A stretch of DNA of 7,296 nt, taken from contig CAJYHD010000179.1 of assembly GCA_913773715.1 (NCBI GenBank), positions 1-7,296 on the forward strand. The letters run 5' to 3'. Below are positions 1 through 6,759 of this stretch, piece after piece. Within the stretch, counting starts at the first letter, position 1; the number at the start of each line of letters is the position of its first letter. The notes under the pieces are model-generated. The model saw only the letters and a program-made list of their open reading frames with translations. It did no database searches and had not been told where the DNA came from. Both the position numbers and the translations under genes were made by a program. The DNA comes from an uncultured Sphingobium sp. GTDB lineage: Bacteria > Pseudomonadota > Alphaproteobacteria > Sphingomonadales > Sphingomonadaceae.

Positions 1-1347
1 GTCATAGCCCATCGAGGCGCAGCCGGAATTGGTATAGAGCCGCTGACCGGGCTTTAGATAGGCCGCCTGGAAGATGGTGACGCAGGCCGTACCGTCGCCA
101 GTCACGATGATATCGCCTTCTTCCAGCTCGGCGAACAGCGCTTCGCCGAAAACATAAGGATTGATCGGGCTTTCCACCGATCGATATTCGGGCAGCACGA
201 CGGGATAGCGCGCCGCGCGCTCGACGCTGCGCTTCAAAAAATCGGCGCGTGCCTCGTGTTGATCACCCTCGGGCAAGGTGGCACGGGCCGCAGCCGCAAA
301 GAATTCGGCCAGATCGGCGTGGATAGGACGGTGCAGCGATAGGGTTGGCTTTTCCAGCTCGCTCCGATCGATGTCGACCATCGCGACCCGCGCATTGCGC
401 GCGAAGCTCTTCCAGTTGTAGCTGATCTGACGAATGTTGAGCCGCGAGCCCAGCACCAGCACATAATCCGCCGTCTGGACCGCAAAATTGCCCCCGCGAT
501 CGCCGACCGATCCCGGCCGTCCGACATAGAGCGGATGCGTGTTGGGGATTGCGTCATGCGCATTCCAACCAGTAACCACAGGGACGCCCAGCCGCTCGAC
601 GAAATCGAGGAATGCCTGATGCTGTCCGGACAGGCGTACGCCAGCACCGGCCAGAACCACTGGACGCTCGGCCGCGCACAATTCCTCCAGCGTCGCAGCG
701 ACCTCTTGATCGAGGGCCAACCCCGTCAGGGCGCCGAGCTCCGCGCGAGTGTTCTCGGCCTCATGCGCATCGTCGTCGCTTGCCGGATCATAGGGGGCGA
801 GCGCGTCGAATTCGACCGGCGCCGCCTGCACGTCGATCGGCACGTCGATCCAGACCGGCCCCGGCCGCCCGCGGCGTGCAAGGTGGATGGCCTTCTCCAC
901 CACCCGTCGCGCGTCCTGGGGATCGTCGAGTACCATTGCATATTTGGTGATGCCCCGGACCATCCCGACAATGTCGACCTCCTGGTCGCCCAGCTGGCGC
1001 AGAGGCAGGGGATAATTGAAGGCACAGGTTTCCCGCTTCACCTGTCCCGACACGACGATCATCGGAACAGAATCCACATAGGCGCCATAGACGCCGTTCA
1101 GCGCGTTGACCCCGCCCGGCCCGGTGGTAACATTAACCGCCGCGGGGCATCCCGACAGGCGGGCATAGCTTTCCGCTGCGATCGATGCCGCCTGCTCGTG
1201 ATGGACAAAGACCTTCTTCAAGCCTTTCGCCCGGCCAAGTGCATCATTCAAATGCATGGCCCCACCGCCGGTGAGCATGAAGACGTCGGTAACGCCATGC
1301 TCCACCAGCAGTCGGGCGATCAGGTCGGCAACGCGCATCTTGGTCAT
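1..1347 (-). CDS. ThDP-dependent acetolactate synthase-like enzyme (YerE-like candidate), 3' end beyond the window
   Basis: An uninterrupted minus-strand frame runs from an ATG at 1347 to the left edge, giving 449 residues of a protein usually about 550-600 long. The N-terminal ThDP-binding domain is clear: an LTGGGAMHLNDAL loop near residues 25-37, then HHEQAASIAAESYAR, in which E51 matches the conserved catalytic glutamate that activates ThDP. NVTTGPGGVNALNG and a PGPVWIDVPIDVQ segment (about residues 160-180) follow. The central domain contains VVLAGAGVR and ADYVLVLGSRL. The visible part ends at the start of the C-terminal ThDP domain (GDIIVTGDG, then NSGCASMGYD); the Mg2+/ThDP motif proper would lie outside. 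Family members decarboxylate pyruvate or another 2-keto acid and transfer the two-carbon unit. Beside ddhDABC, a YerE-like role (adding an acetyl unit to C-4 of CDP-4-keto-3,6-dideoxyglucose) is a reasonable inference but is not proven; a true acetolactate synthase or another carboligase is possible. The start lies four bases after the aldolase stop and has no strong Shine-Dalgarno, which suggests translational coupling. Family confidence is high, substrate confidence low. Confidence 0.85.
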   Translation of the reverse strand, partial: MTKMRVADLIARLLVEHGVTDVFMLTGGGAMHLNDALGRAKGLKKVFVHHEQAASIAAESYARLSGCPAAVNVTTGPGGVNALNGVYGAYVDSVPMIVVSGQVKRETCAFNYPLPLRQLGDQEVDIVGMVRGITKYAMVLDDPQDARRVVEKAIHLARRGRPGPVWIDVPIDVQAAPVEFDALAPYDPASDDDAHEAENTRAELGALTGLALDQEVAATLEELCAAERPVVLAGAGVRLSGQHQAFLDFVERLGVPVVTGWNAHDAIPNTHPLYVGRPGSVGDRGGNFAVQTADYVLVLGSRLNIRQISYNWKSFARNARVAMVDIDRSELEKPTLSLHRPIHADLAEFFAAAARATLPEGDQHEARADFLKRSVERAARYPVVLPEYRSVESPINPYVFGEALFAELEEGDIIVTGDGTACVTIFQAAYLKPGQRLYTNSGCASMGYD

Positions 1348-1351
1348 GGGA

Positions 1352-2155
1352 TCAGGCAGCCGCCCTGATCGTGGTCTGCTGGCGCTTTTCCATCATGGCA
1401 ATCCGCGCCTCGTCTTCGGCCGCGATCGTCTTGTAGTAATCGCGCTTGTTCTTGAGCCACAGCAGTTCGAACTCGATGGCCAGTTCCATACCGGCGCGCG
1501 CCGCGTCGGGCGTATTGGCGATCGCACCGTCGAAGATGACCTTGCGCGTCTCGAACCGGTCCAGGCGGCTCGTATGGACATGCGCCAGAAACGGGATCGA
1601 ATCCGGGCTGACGGCACCACCAACGACCAGTTCGACACCCGCATCGCGTGCCGCTTCGCCGACCTTGGCGACATAGCCGCGCATCTCGTCGGAGTTCACG
1701 AAATCCCGACCATGGCCCATCGACCCGGCGAAATCGACGCGACCGAACACCATGCCGACCCGCCCTTCCTGGGCGACCTTCGCCAGTGCCTCGAGCTGCT
1801 CGTAAGTCTGATGCGTCTCGACATTGAACAGGAAGCTGACGTCAGCCTGCTCGTCACGCGGATAGACCTTGTCCTTGGCGGCGATATATTTGGTCAGCGC
1901 GTAAGGCGTTTCGACCATTGGGGCGATGATATAGTCGACGCCATAAACACGGCATTCGATCAGATCGCGAATAGCCTCGCATCCGCCGATCTTGATCGCG
2001 ACCTTGACGCCTGCGCGACGGGCAATCTCGAGCAGTCGCAGCAGTTCGTCGACCCGCGTCCCTTCGGCTTCGAACTCCGCCTTGACCGCGAGAATGCCGT
2101 ACTTGGCCTTACCTTCTTCGAGGATGGCCTGCATCCGCTTTTCGTACTGGTTCAC
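1352..2155 (-). CDS. HpcH/HpaI aldolase / citrate-lyase-beta family protein with divergent active site
   Basis: The protein has 267 residues from a GTG start at 2155, which is preceded by GGGAG about 7 bases upstream; upstream in-frame codons look non-conserved. It resembles the TIM-barrel HpcH/HpaI family of class II pyruvate/acyl-CoA aldolases and lyases. VDYIIAPMVETPYAL (residues 73-87) matches the family's central VPMV segment. FLFNVETHQTYEQL carries E113 and VFGRVDFAGSMG carries D141, the positions that bind the divalent metal in HpaI. LVVGGAVSPDSIPFL (177-190) and a charged C-terminal helix follow. The N-terminal segment KAEFEAEGTR (25-34) lies where E. coli HpaI has its catalytic His, and K55 lies where HpaI has its phosphate/carboxylate-binding Arg, so chemistry may differ from ordinary retro-aldol cleavage. 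It is the first gene of a minus-strand pair: its TGA is four bases before the ATG of the ThDP enzyme. Context suggests making or supplying a carbon unit for a branched or modified sugar. Substrate unknown. Confidence 0.8.
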   Translation of the reverse strand: MNQYEKRMQAILEEGKAKYGILAVKAEFEAEGTRVDELLRLLEIARRAGVKVAIKIGGCEAIRDLIECRVYGVDYIIAPMVETPYALTKYIAAKDKVYPRDEQADVSFLFNVETHQTYEQLEALAKVAQEGRVGMVFGRVDFAGSMGHGRDFVNSDEMRGYVAKVGEAARDAGVELVVGGAVSPDSIPFLAHVHTSRLDRFETRKVIFDGAIANTPDAARAGMELAIEFELLWLKNKRDYYKTIAAEDEARIAMMEKRQQTTIRAAA

Positions 2156-2161
2156 GTCGGG

Positions 2162-2167
2162 TCTCCC
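2162..2167 (-). promoter_or_regulatory. Ribosome binding site supporting the GTG start of the aldolase
   Basis: On the minus strand the sequence GGGAGA lies about 6-7 bases before the GTG at 2155. No comparably spaced purine-rich motif was noted for the longer in-frame alternative whose ATG lies at 2287. The residues encoded between 2287 and 2155 also have no recognisable family similarity. This motif therefore sets the start chosen for the aldolase. Confidence 0.5.
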
Positions 2168-2261
2168 GAAAATCCGTTGGAGATTGAATGGATGGCACGA
2201 ATGCAATCGTTGCGATGCTGACTGCTTTTCGTAATCCTGAGGCTGATGGGGATGCGATGCT

Positions 2262-2313
2262 ATTCCGGAAAATAAAAAAGAAGACATGATGAAAATTTCT
2301 GATTTTCATCATG
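2262..2313 (-). terminator. Hairpin plus T-rich run: leader attenuator/terminator-like element, or an operator palindrome
   Basis: The arm CATGATGAAAAT (2285-2296) and its exact reverse complement ATTTTCATCATG (2302-2313) are separated by a 5-base loop. Read on the minus strand, the hairpin is followed at once by TCTTCTTTTTTATTTT (down to about 2269). That is the layout of an intrinsic terminator for leftward transcription, although the stem is AT-rich (3 G/C of 12). It lies about 130 bases before the aldolase start, so it could act as a leader attenuator. It could equally stop leftward read-through or antisense transcription coming from the ddh side. Because the sequence is a perfect palindrome between divergent units, a dimeric-regulator operator is an equally live reading. 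The structure is certain; the function is not. Confidence 0.4.
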
Positions 2314-2569
2314 GCGTACGCGAGTGAAGCGGCTCTGGGAATTTGAGCTGCCTTCAAACTGCAATACGTTTGCGATCAAGGTAGGCATAACACGCAGCAC
2401 ATCCATCTCCGGGCGAGGCTGCAAAAATCCAAGCCGGTAAGCCTCACTGGCTAACTCCCCTTGCTCGGCTTTGTCGACCCGTGTCAATGCCCGCCAATCG
2501 TAAAACGACCAGCGTTCGTCGCTTTGGATACTGGACTAGTGCGCACAAATAACTATCAGCGTCACGCCC

Positions 2570-3559
2570 ATGCCTAACATACGCCTTAGCAACGGACATT
2601 CCTTCGACGCGGATCCCGCGACGTCGATCCTTGATGCCGCTCGAGCCGCCGGTATCACATTGGAATATAGCTGCCGCACGGGGCGCTGCGGAATCTGTAA
2701 ATCGCCCCTGCTCGCCGGCGAGACGAGTATAATGCGGCCAGAGGACGAAGGCCTGACCGCAGAGGAGATGAAGCAAGGGCTGATTCTTACATGCTGCCGG
2801 TCTGCTACCGATGATGTCAGCTTGGATATCGAGCCGCTTGACCGTGTTGCAGGGCTGGAAATTCGCACGATGCCCAGCCGGATCGTCACCATCGATCGCC
2901 TGGCGCCGGATATCGTCAGGGTTATTTTGAGGACTCCGCCCGCCTCACCGATGCGGTTCCTGCCGGGCCAGTATATCGATGTCCTCGCGGACGGTGTCCG
3001 AAGAAGCTATTCATTGGCCAATGCGCCTCGTGAAGACGCTCTGCTCGAACTGATCGTCAAGCGTTATCCCGGTGGGCGCTTGAGCGATTACTGGTTCGAA
3101 CGCGCCAAACCCAACGACTTGGTCCGTGTAGAAGGTCCGTTCGGCACTTTCTTCCTGCGCGACGAGGCGCCGACCAACATCCTGTTCCTTGCGACGGGTA
3201 CTGGTATTGCGCCGGTCAAGGCGCTGCTGGAGGAGTTGGCGGCCGATCCCGCGCGCGCCGCCCGTCATCGAATCAGCGTGTTCTGGGGCAACCGGGCAGC
3301 CGAGAGCTTTTGCTGGGACCCGGTCGGCCTGGGCTTGGATATCGGCGTCCACCATCTTCTTTCAGATCGTCAGGCAGCCTGGTCCGGTACACGGGGTTAT
3401 GTCCAGGACGCCGCGATCAGTGCGGGCATAGAGGTGAACGACACAGTGGTTTATGCCTGTGGTTCGCAGAGCATGATCGCCTCGGCCCGTGAATCCCTGA
3501 TTGCGCTGGGCCTGCCGCCCCGGCGCTTTTTCTCCGACGCATTCGTCAGCTCGAACTGA
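2570..3559 (+). CDS. ddhD: CDP-6-deoxy-delta-3,4-glucoseen reductase (E3), ferredoxin/FAD NAD(P)H reductase
   Basis: This 329-residue protein has the three modules of the E3 reductase (also named ascD or rfbI), which passes electrons from NAD(P)H to the E1 dehydrase during C-3 deoxygenation of CDP-4-keto-6-deoxyglucose. An N-terminal plant-type [2Fe-2S] ferredoxin domain (about 1-90) has ligands C35, C40, C43 and C75, spaced C-x4-C-x2-C-x31-C. A FAD-binding domain (about 100-195) includes RSYS at 145-148, the flavin-contacting motif, and PGGRLSDYWF. The C-terminal NAD(P)-binding domain has GTGIAP at 210-215 and YACGSQSMI at 295-303, and the chain ends in the aromatic FFSDAF segment usual for this group. 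Length and domain order are normal. It is the first gene of the plus-strand operon, 12 bases before the cytidylyltransferase. A generic oxygenase reductase would share the architecture, but position directly ahead of rfbFGH makes the E3 call strong. No strong ribosome site precedes the ATG at 2570. Confidence 0.93.
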   Translation: MPNIRLSNGHSFDADPATSILDAARAAGITLEYSCRTGRCGICKSPLLAGETSIMRPEDEGLTAEEMKQGLILTCCRSATDDVSLDIEPLDRVAGLEIRTMPSRIVTIDRLAPDIVRVILRTPPASPMRFLPGQYIDVLADGVRRSYSLANAPREDALLELIVKRYPGGRLSDYWFERAKPNDLVRVEGPFGTFFLRDEAPTNILFLATGTGIAPVKALLEELAADPARAARHRISVFWGNRAAESFCWDPVGLGLDIGVHHLLSDRQAAWSGTRGYVQDAAISAGIEVNDTVVYACGSQSMIASARESLIALGLPPRRFFSDAFVSSN

Positions 3560-3571
3560 GGTTTTTCATCC

Positions 3572-4345
3572 ATGAAGGCAGTCATCCTGGCCGGTGGTCT
3601 TGGCACGCGGTTTGCCGAAGAAACCAGCCTGCGGCCCAAGCCGATGATCGAGATCGGCGGGCGTCCCATCCTGTGGCACATCATGAAGATCTATGCGGCG
3701 CACGGTGTCACCGATTTCGTGATCTGCTGCGGCTATAAAGGCTATGTGATCAAGGAGTATTTCGCCAACTACTTCCTGCACATGTCGGATGTGACCTTCG
3801 ACATGAAGGCCAACGAGATGATCGTCCATGAACGCCGAGCCGAGCCATGGCGGGTGACGCTGATCGATACGGGCGACGAGTCTCAGACGGGCGGACGGCT
3901 AAAGCGGGTGGCCGACCACGTAAAAGACGAAGAACTGTTCTTCTTCACCTATGGCGATGGTGTCGGTGACATCGATATCACCGCTACGATGGAATTCCAT
4001 CGCAGCCACGGGAAGGCGGCGACTCTGACCGCCACCTACCCGCCCGGTCGCTTCGGCGCGCTGCAGATCGAGGACGGCAGGGTCACCAATTTCCTGGAAA
4101 AGCCCCAGGGTGATGGCGGTTTGATCAATGGCGGCTTTTTCGTCCTGTCGCCCAAGGTGCTGGATTATATCGAGGGCGACCACACGCTTTGGGAGCAAGA
4201 ACCGCTGCGCAACCTGGCCAGCGACGGCGAACTGATGGCCTTCGAGCATCATGGTTTCTGGCAGCCGATGGACACCCTGCGCGAAAAGCAGATGCTCAAC
4301 TCCCTGTGGGAAAGCGGCAAGGCGCCCTGGTGCGTCTGGCGATGA
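3572..4345 (+). CDS. rfbF: Glucose-1-phosphate cytidylyltransferase (RfbF/DdhA)
   Basis: This 257-residue nucleotidyltransferase makes CDP-glucose and pyrophosphate from CTP and alpha-D-glucose-1-phosphate, the entry step of the CDP-3,6-dideoxyhexose pathway. The N-terminal signature AVILAGGLGTRFAEETSLRP followed by KPMIEIGG (residues 3-30) is the nucleotide-binding loop with its activating arginine and the KPM lysine. ILWHIMKIYAAHGVTDFVIC and YKGYVIKEYFANYF follow, as is typical of RfbF. FFFTYGDGVGDIDI (about 123-136) carries the metal-binding aspartate. GGLINGGFFVLSPKVLDYI and the WQPMDTLREKQML segment complete the sugar-binding side. The length is the usual one for the family. GAGG at 3558-3561, overlapping the ddhD stop, is a plausible ribosome site about 10 bases before the ATG. 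The 3' end abuts rfbG: its TGA at 4343-4345 overlaps a possible rfbG ATG at 4342. The enzyme is soluble and cytoplasmic. Confidence 0.96.
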   Translation: MKAVILAGGLGTRFAEETSLRPKPMIEIGGRPILWHIMKIYAAHGVTDFVICCGYKGYVIKEYFANYFLHMSDVTFDMKANEMIVHERRAEPWRVTLIDTGDESQTGGRLKRVADHVKDEELFFFTYGDGVGDIDITATMEFHRSHGKAATLTATYPPGRFGALQIEDGRVTNFLEKPQGDGGLINGGFFVLSPKVLDYIEGDHTLWEQEPLRNLASDGELMAFEHHGFWQPMDTLREKQMLNSLWESGKAPWCVWR

Positions 4346-4347
4346 AC

Positions 4348-4352
4348 GAGGA
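4348..4352 (+). promoter_or_regulatory. Ribosome binding site favouring the ATG at 4363 for rfbG
   Basis: GAGGA lies 10 bases before the ATG at 4363. The alternative ATG at 4342 overlaps the rfbF stop as ATGA and has no clear purine-rich motif at the right distance. Protein similarity also starts at the 4363 methionine (MVDPAFW, then GKRVFLTGHTG). Translation from 4342 by termination-reinitiation remains possible and would add seven residues. Confidence 0.45.
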
Positions 4353-4362
4353 TCAACGCGGC

Positions 4363-5430
4363 ATGGTCGATCCTGCCTTCTGGGCGGGCAAGCGTGTCTT
4401 CCTGACCGGGCATACGGGATTCAAAGGCAGCTGGACCGCGCTGTGGCTCCAACGAATGGGCGCGGTGGTAACGGGCTTTGCCCTCGCTCCTCCGACCGAA
4501 CCTGCCTTGTTCGACGTGGCCCGTGTCTCGGAGGGTATTACCTCCATCATCGGCGACATTCGCGACCGCGACATACTTGAACAGGCGCTGGTGAAAGCCG
4601 ATCCCGAAATCGTGATTCACATGGCCGCCCAGCCTCTGGTGCGGGCGAGCTATGACGATCCGGTCGGGACCTATGCCACCAACGTCATGGGCACGGTACA
4701 TCTGCTCGAGGCGGTGCGCCGGGCGGCCTATGTCCGGGCCTGCGTCGTGGTGACGACCGACAAATGCTATGAAAACCGCGAATGGGTCTGGGGCTATCGC
4801 GAGGATGAGGCAATGGGTGGCCATGACCCCTATTCCAATTCCAAGGGGTGCGCCGAGCTCGTTACCTCCGCCTATCGCCGTTCGTTCTTCGATGGTGAGG
4901 GCAAGACGGCGATCGCCTCGGGTCGCGCCGGCAATGTCATCGGTGGGGGCGATTGGGCCGTGGACCGGCTGGTGCCTGACATCTTGCGGGCAGTTGCCTC
5001 GAATGAGCCGGTACTGATCCGCAACCCGCTGGCGATCCGGCCGTGGCAGCATGTGCTCGAGCCGGTGTCCGGCTATCTCGTTCTGGCGCAGGCATTGTGG
5101 GAGGATCCCTCGGTCGCACAGGCTTGGAATTTCGGCCCGCGTGACGAGGATGCCCGTTCCGTCCAATGGATCGTAGAGCATATGTGCGCCGCTTGGGGCG
5201 GAGGCGCCGAATGGGTGCGGGATGAAAGCGTTCAGCCTCATGAGGCGCGTTATCTCAAGCTCGACATTTCCAAGGCGCAGGAACGGCTCCGCTGGCGACC
5301 GCGCTGGACACTCGCCGAAGCGTTGGAGCGTATCGTCGCATGGCATCGCGCCTGGCTGTCCGGTACGGACATGCGCGCCTATTGCCTCTCCGAACTGGAG
5401 CGCTTCGCCAGCGCTCCCTATTCTTCCTGA
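4363..5430 (+). CDS. rfbG: CDP-glucose 4,6-dehydratase (RfbG/DdhB)
   Basis: This is a 355-residue extended short-chain dehydrogenase/reductase (356 codons with stop) that converts CDP-D-glucose to CDP-4-keto-6-deoxy-D-glucose using tightly bound NAD+. The Rossmann glycine motif GHTGFKG is at residues 16-22. GDIRD at 64-68 is the adenine-side aspartate segment, and HMAAQPLV at 86-93 and NVMGTVHLLE at 107-116 are typical of sugar-nucleotide dehydratases. The catalytic triad appears as TTDK (131-134) and the Y157-x3-K161 pair in DPYSNSKG. SGRAGNVIGGGDWAVDRLVPD (186-206) and IRPWQHVLEP (225-234) are strongly characteristic of CDP-glucose dehydratases rather than dTDP- or GDP-sugar enzymes. Length is normal. 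The start at 4363 is preferred because GAGGA lies 10 bases upstream and family similarity begins there; the ATG at 4342, overlapping the rfbF stop, is a realistic alternative. rfbH follows after 15 bases. Confidence 0.95.
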   Translation: MVDPAFWAGKRVFLTGHTGFKGSWTALWLQRMGAVVTGFALAPPTEPALFDVARVSEGITSIIGDIRDRDILEQALVKADPEIVIHMAAQPLVRASYDDPVGTYATNVMGTVHLLEAVRRAAYVRACVVVTTDKCYENREWVWGYREDEAMGGHDPYSNSKGCAELVTSAYRRSFFDGEGKTAIASGRAGNVIGGGDWAVDRLVPDILRAVASNEPVLIRNPLAIRPWQHVLEPVSGYLVLAQALWEDPSVAQAWNFGPRDEDARSVQWIVEHMCAAWGGGAEWVRDESVQPHEARYLKLDISKAQERLRWRPRWTLAEALERIVAWHRAWLSGTDMRAYCLSELERFASAPYSS

Positions 5431-5445
5431 CAGGATTGATTTCCC

Positions 5446-6759
5446 ATGACCGCTGATGATCTCCGCAAGCAAATCCGCCAGCTTGTCGGCCAATATGCCG
5501 AGGCCCAGTTTGCCCCCAAGCCGTTCGTTCCTGGTGAAAGCGTCATCCCGCCTGCGGGCAAGGTGATCGGCGCACCCGAGATCGAACTGATGGTCGAGGC
5601 CTCGCTCGATGGCTGGCTGACCACCGGCCGGTTCAACTCGCTGTTCGAGGCCGGCCTAGCGAAGATGCTGGGCGTGCCGCACGTCCTGACCACGACCTCG
5701 GGATCGTCGGCCAATCTCCTGGCGCTGTCGTGCCTCACCAGCCACAAGCTCGGCGACCGCCGCTTGAAGCCGGGGGACGAAGTGATCACCGTCGCAGCCG
5801 GCTTTCCGACCACGGTCAACCCGTCGATCCAGCATGGCCTGGTGCCGGTCTTCGTCGATGTCGACATTCCGACCTACAATATCGACGCCAGCCTGATTGA
5901 AGCAGCGATCACCGAAAAGACCGGCGCGATCATGCTCGCTCATACGCTGGGGAACCCGTTCAATCTCGCCGAGGTCCGGCGTATCTGCGACGAGCATGAC
6001 CTGTGGCTTGTCGAGGATTGCTGCGACGCGCTCGGCTCGACCTATGACGGCAAGTGGGTGGGCACGTTCGGCGACGTCGCCACCCTCTCCTTCTATCCGG
6101 CGCATCATCTGACCATGGGTGAAGGCGGTGCGGTCTTCACGCGTTCGGCGGAACTTAAGCCGATCGTCGAGAGCATCCGCGACTGGGGCCGTGACTGCTA
6201 TTGCCAGCCGGGTTGCGACAATACCTGCGGCTCGCGCTTCTCGCAGCAGCACGGTTCGCTGCCCTATGGTTACGACCACAAATATGTCTATTCGCATCTC
6301 GGTTACAATCTGAAGATCACCGACATGCAGGCGGCATGCGGCCTGGCGCAGCTCGACCGCGCACAGGATTTCATCGAGGCACGCCGGCGCAATTTCCGGT
6401 TGCTGACCGAACGCCTTAAGAGCCTGGAGGAAGTGTTGATCCTGCCGGAGGCGACGCCGAATTCGGACCCGTCCTGGTTCGGCTATCCGGTCATGCTGCG
6501 CGAAGGCGTGGATGCCAAGCGCGTCGACGTCACGCGCTTCCTTGACCAGAACAAGATCGGGACGCGCCTGCTGTTCGCAGGGAATCTGACCCGCCAGCCT
6601 TATTTTCAGCATGTGAATTACCGTGTCGAGGGCGACCTGGCCCGGACCGACCGGGTCATGAACGACACCTTCTGGCTGGGCGTCTTCCCGGCGCTGGGCG
6701 AAACCCATTTCGACTTTGTCGGCGAAAAGCTCGAAGAATTCTTCGGGCTGAACTTCTAA
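5446..6759 (+). CDS. rfbH: CDP-4-keto-6-deoxy-D-glucose-3-dehydrase (E1, RfbH/DdhC)
   Basis: This 437-residue protein is the PMP- and [2Fe-2S]-dependent dehydrase that removes the C-3 hydroxyl of CDP-4-keto-6-deoxyglucose. With the E3 reductase it yields CDP-4-keto-3,6-dideoxyglucose. It has the aspartate-aminotransferase fold: [13 protein letters not shown] (82-94) at the cofactor phosphate, [17 protein letters not shown] (188-204) with the pyridine-binding aspartate, and [17 protein letters not shown] (214-230). The position where aminotransferases carry the Schiff-base lysine is H220, the hallmark of E1. The cluster ligands appear as C193, C251, C253 and C261, which reproduces the C-x57-C-x1-C-x7-C pattern described for the Yersinia enzyme. 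Full length and no disruption are seen. An AGGA near 5432 is a weak ribosome site for the ATG at 5446. It is the last gene of the operon; its TAA (6757-6759) overlaps the stop of the convergent MFS gene, and a perfect hairpin begins two bases later. Confidence 0.96.
   Translation: MTADDLRKQIRQLVGQYAEAQFAPKPFVPGESVIPPAGKVIGAPEIELMVEASLDGWLTTGRFNSLFEAGLAKMLGVPHVLTTTSGSSANLLALSCLTSHKLGDRRLKPGDEVITVAAGFPTTVNPSIQHGLVPVFVDVDIPTYNIDASLIEAAITEKTGAIMLAHTLGNPFNLAEVRRICDEHDLWLVEDCCDALGSTYDGKWVGTFGDVATLSFYPAHHLTMGEGGAVFTRSAELKPIVESIRDWGRDCYCQPGCDNTCGSRFSQQHGSLPYGYDHKYVYSHLGYNLKITDMQAACGLAQLDRAQDFIEARRRNFRLLTERLKSLEEVLILPEATPNSDPSWFGYPVMLREGVDAKRVDVTRFLDQNKIGTRLLFAGNLTRQPYFQHVNYRVEGDLARTDRVMNDTFWLGVFPALGETHFDFVGEKLEEFFGLNF

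Larger units (their letters stand above)
2156..2569. other. Divergent intergenic region between the aldolase/ThDP pair and the ddh operon
   Basis: This 414-base stretch separates two divergently transcribed units and must hold the promoters of both unless either is read from further away. It is AT-richer than the flanks: for example 27 of 60 bases are G or C in 2281-2340. No convincing gene was found. The one open frame of any length (minus strand, 2260-2487) encodes 75 residues with no recognisable motif. No good sigma-70 box pair stands out on either strand. The best plus-strand candidate, TTGGAT at 2524-2529 with A/T-rich sequence near 2547-2555, is too weak to call. The clearest structure is the perfect palindrome at 2285-2313, listed separately. 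No strong Shine-Dalgarno is seen before the ddhD ATG at 2570. Confidence 0.7.

Noticed and set aside
1256..2221. A 321-codon plus-strand frame opposite the aldolase, and another at 535-1368 opposite the ThDP enzyme
   Set aside because: The minus-strand products have clear family motifs. These plus-strand translations have none.
2156..2287. N-terminal extension of the aldolase to an ATG at 2287
   Set aside because: The added 44 residues look unlike the family and would read through the T-rich run beside the palindrome. A GTG with a good ribosome site lies at 2155.
2431..2454. A weak imperfect inverted repeat (AGCCGGT and ACTGGCT) in the intergenic region
   Set aside because: The arms are only 7 bases with one G-T pair, which is within chance expectation.
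2260..2487. A 75-codon minus-strand frame in the divergent intergenic region
   Set aside because: No motif, no good ribosome site noticed, and it would span the 2285-2313 palindrome. It is kept only as a remote possibility of a small unknown protein.
4189..4362. An upstream in-frame start for rfbG at 4189
   Set aside because: It would overlap rfbF by more than 150 bases, and the translated extension is a shadow of rfbF. Family similarity begins at the methionine at 4363.
4249..5493. A 414-codon minus-strand frame opposite rfbG
   Set aside because: It is antisense to a clear dehydratase and lacks recognisable domains.
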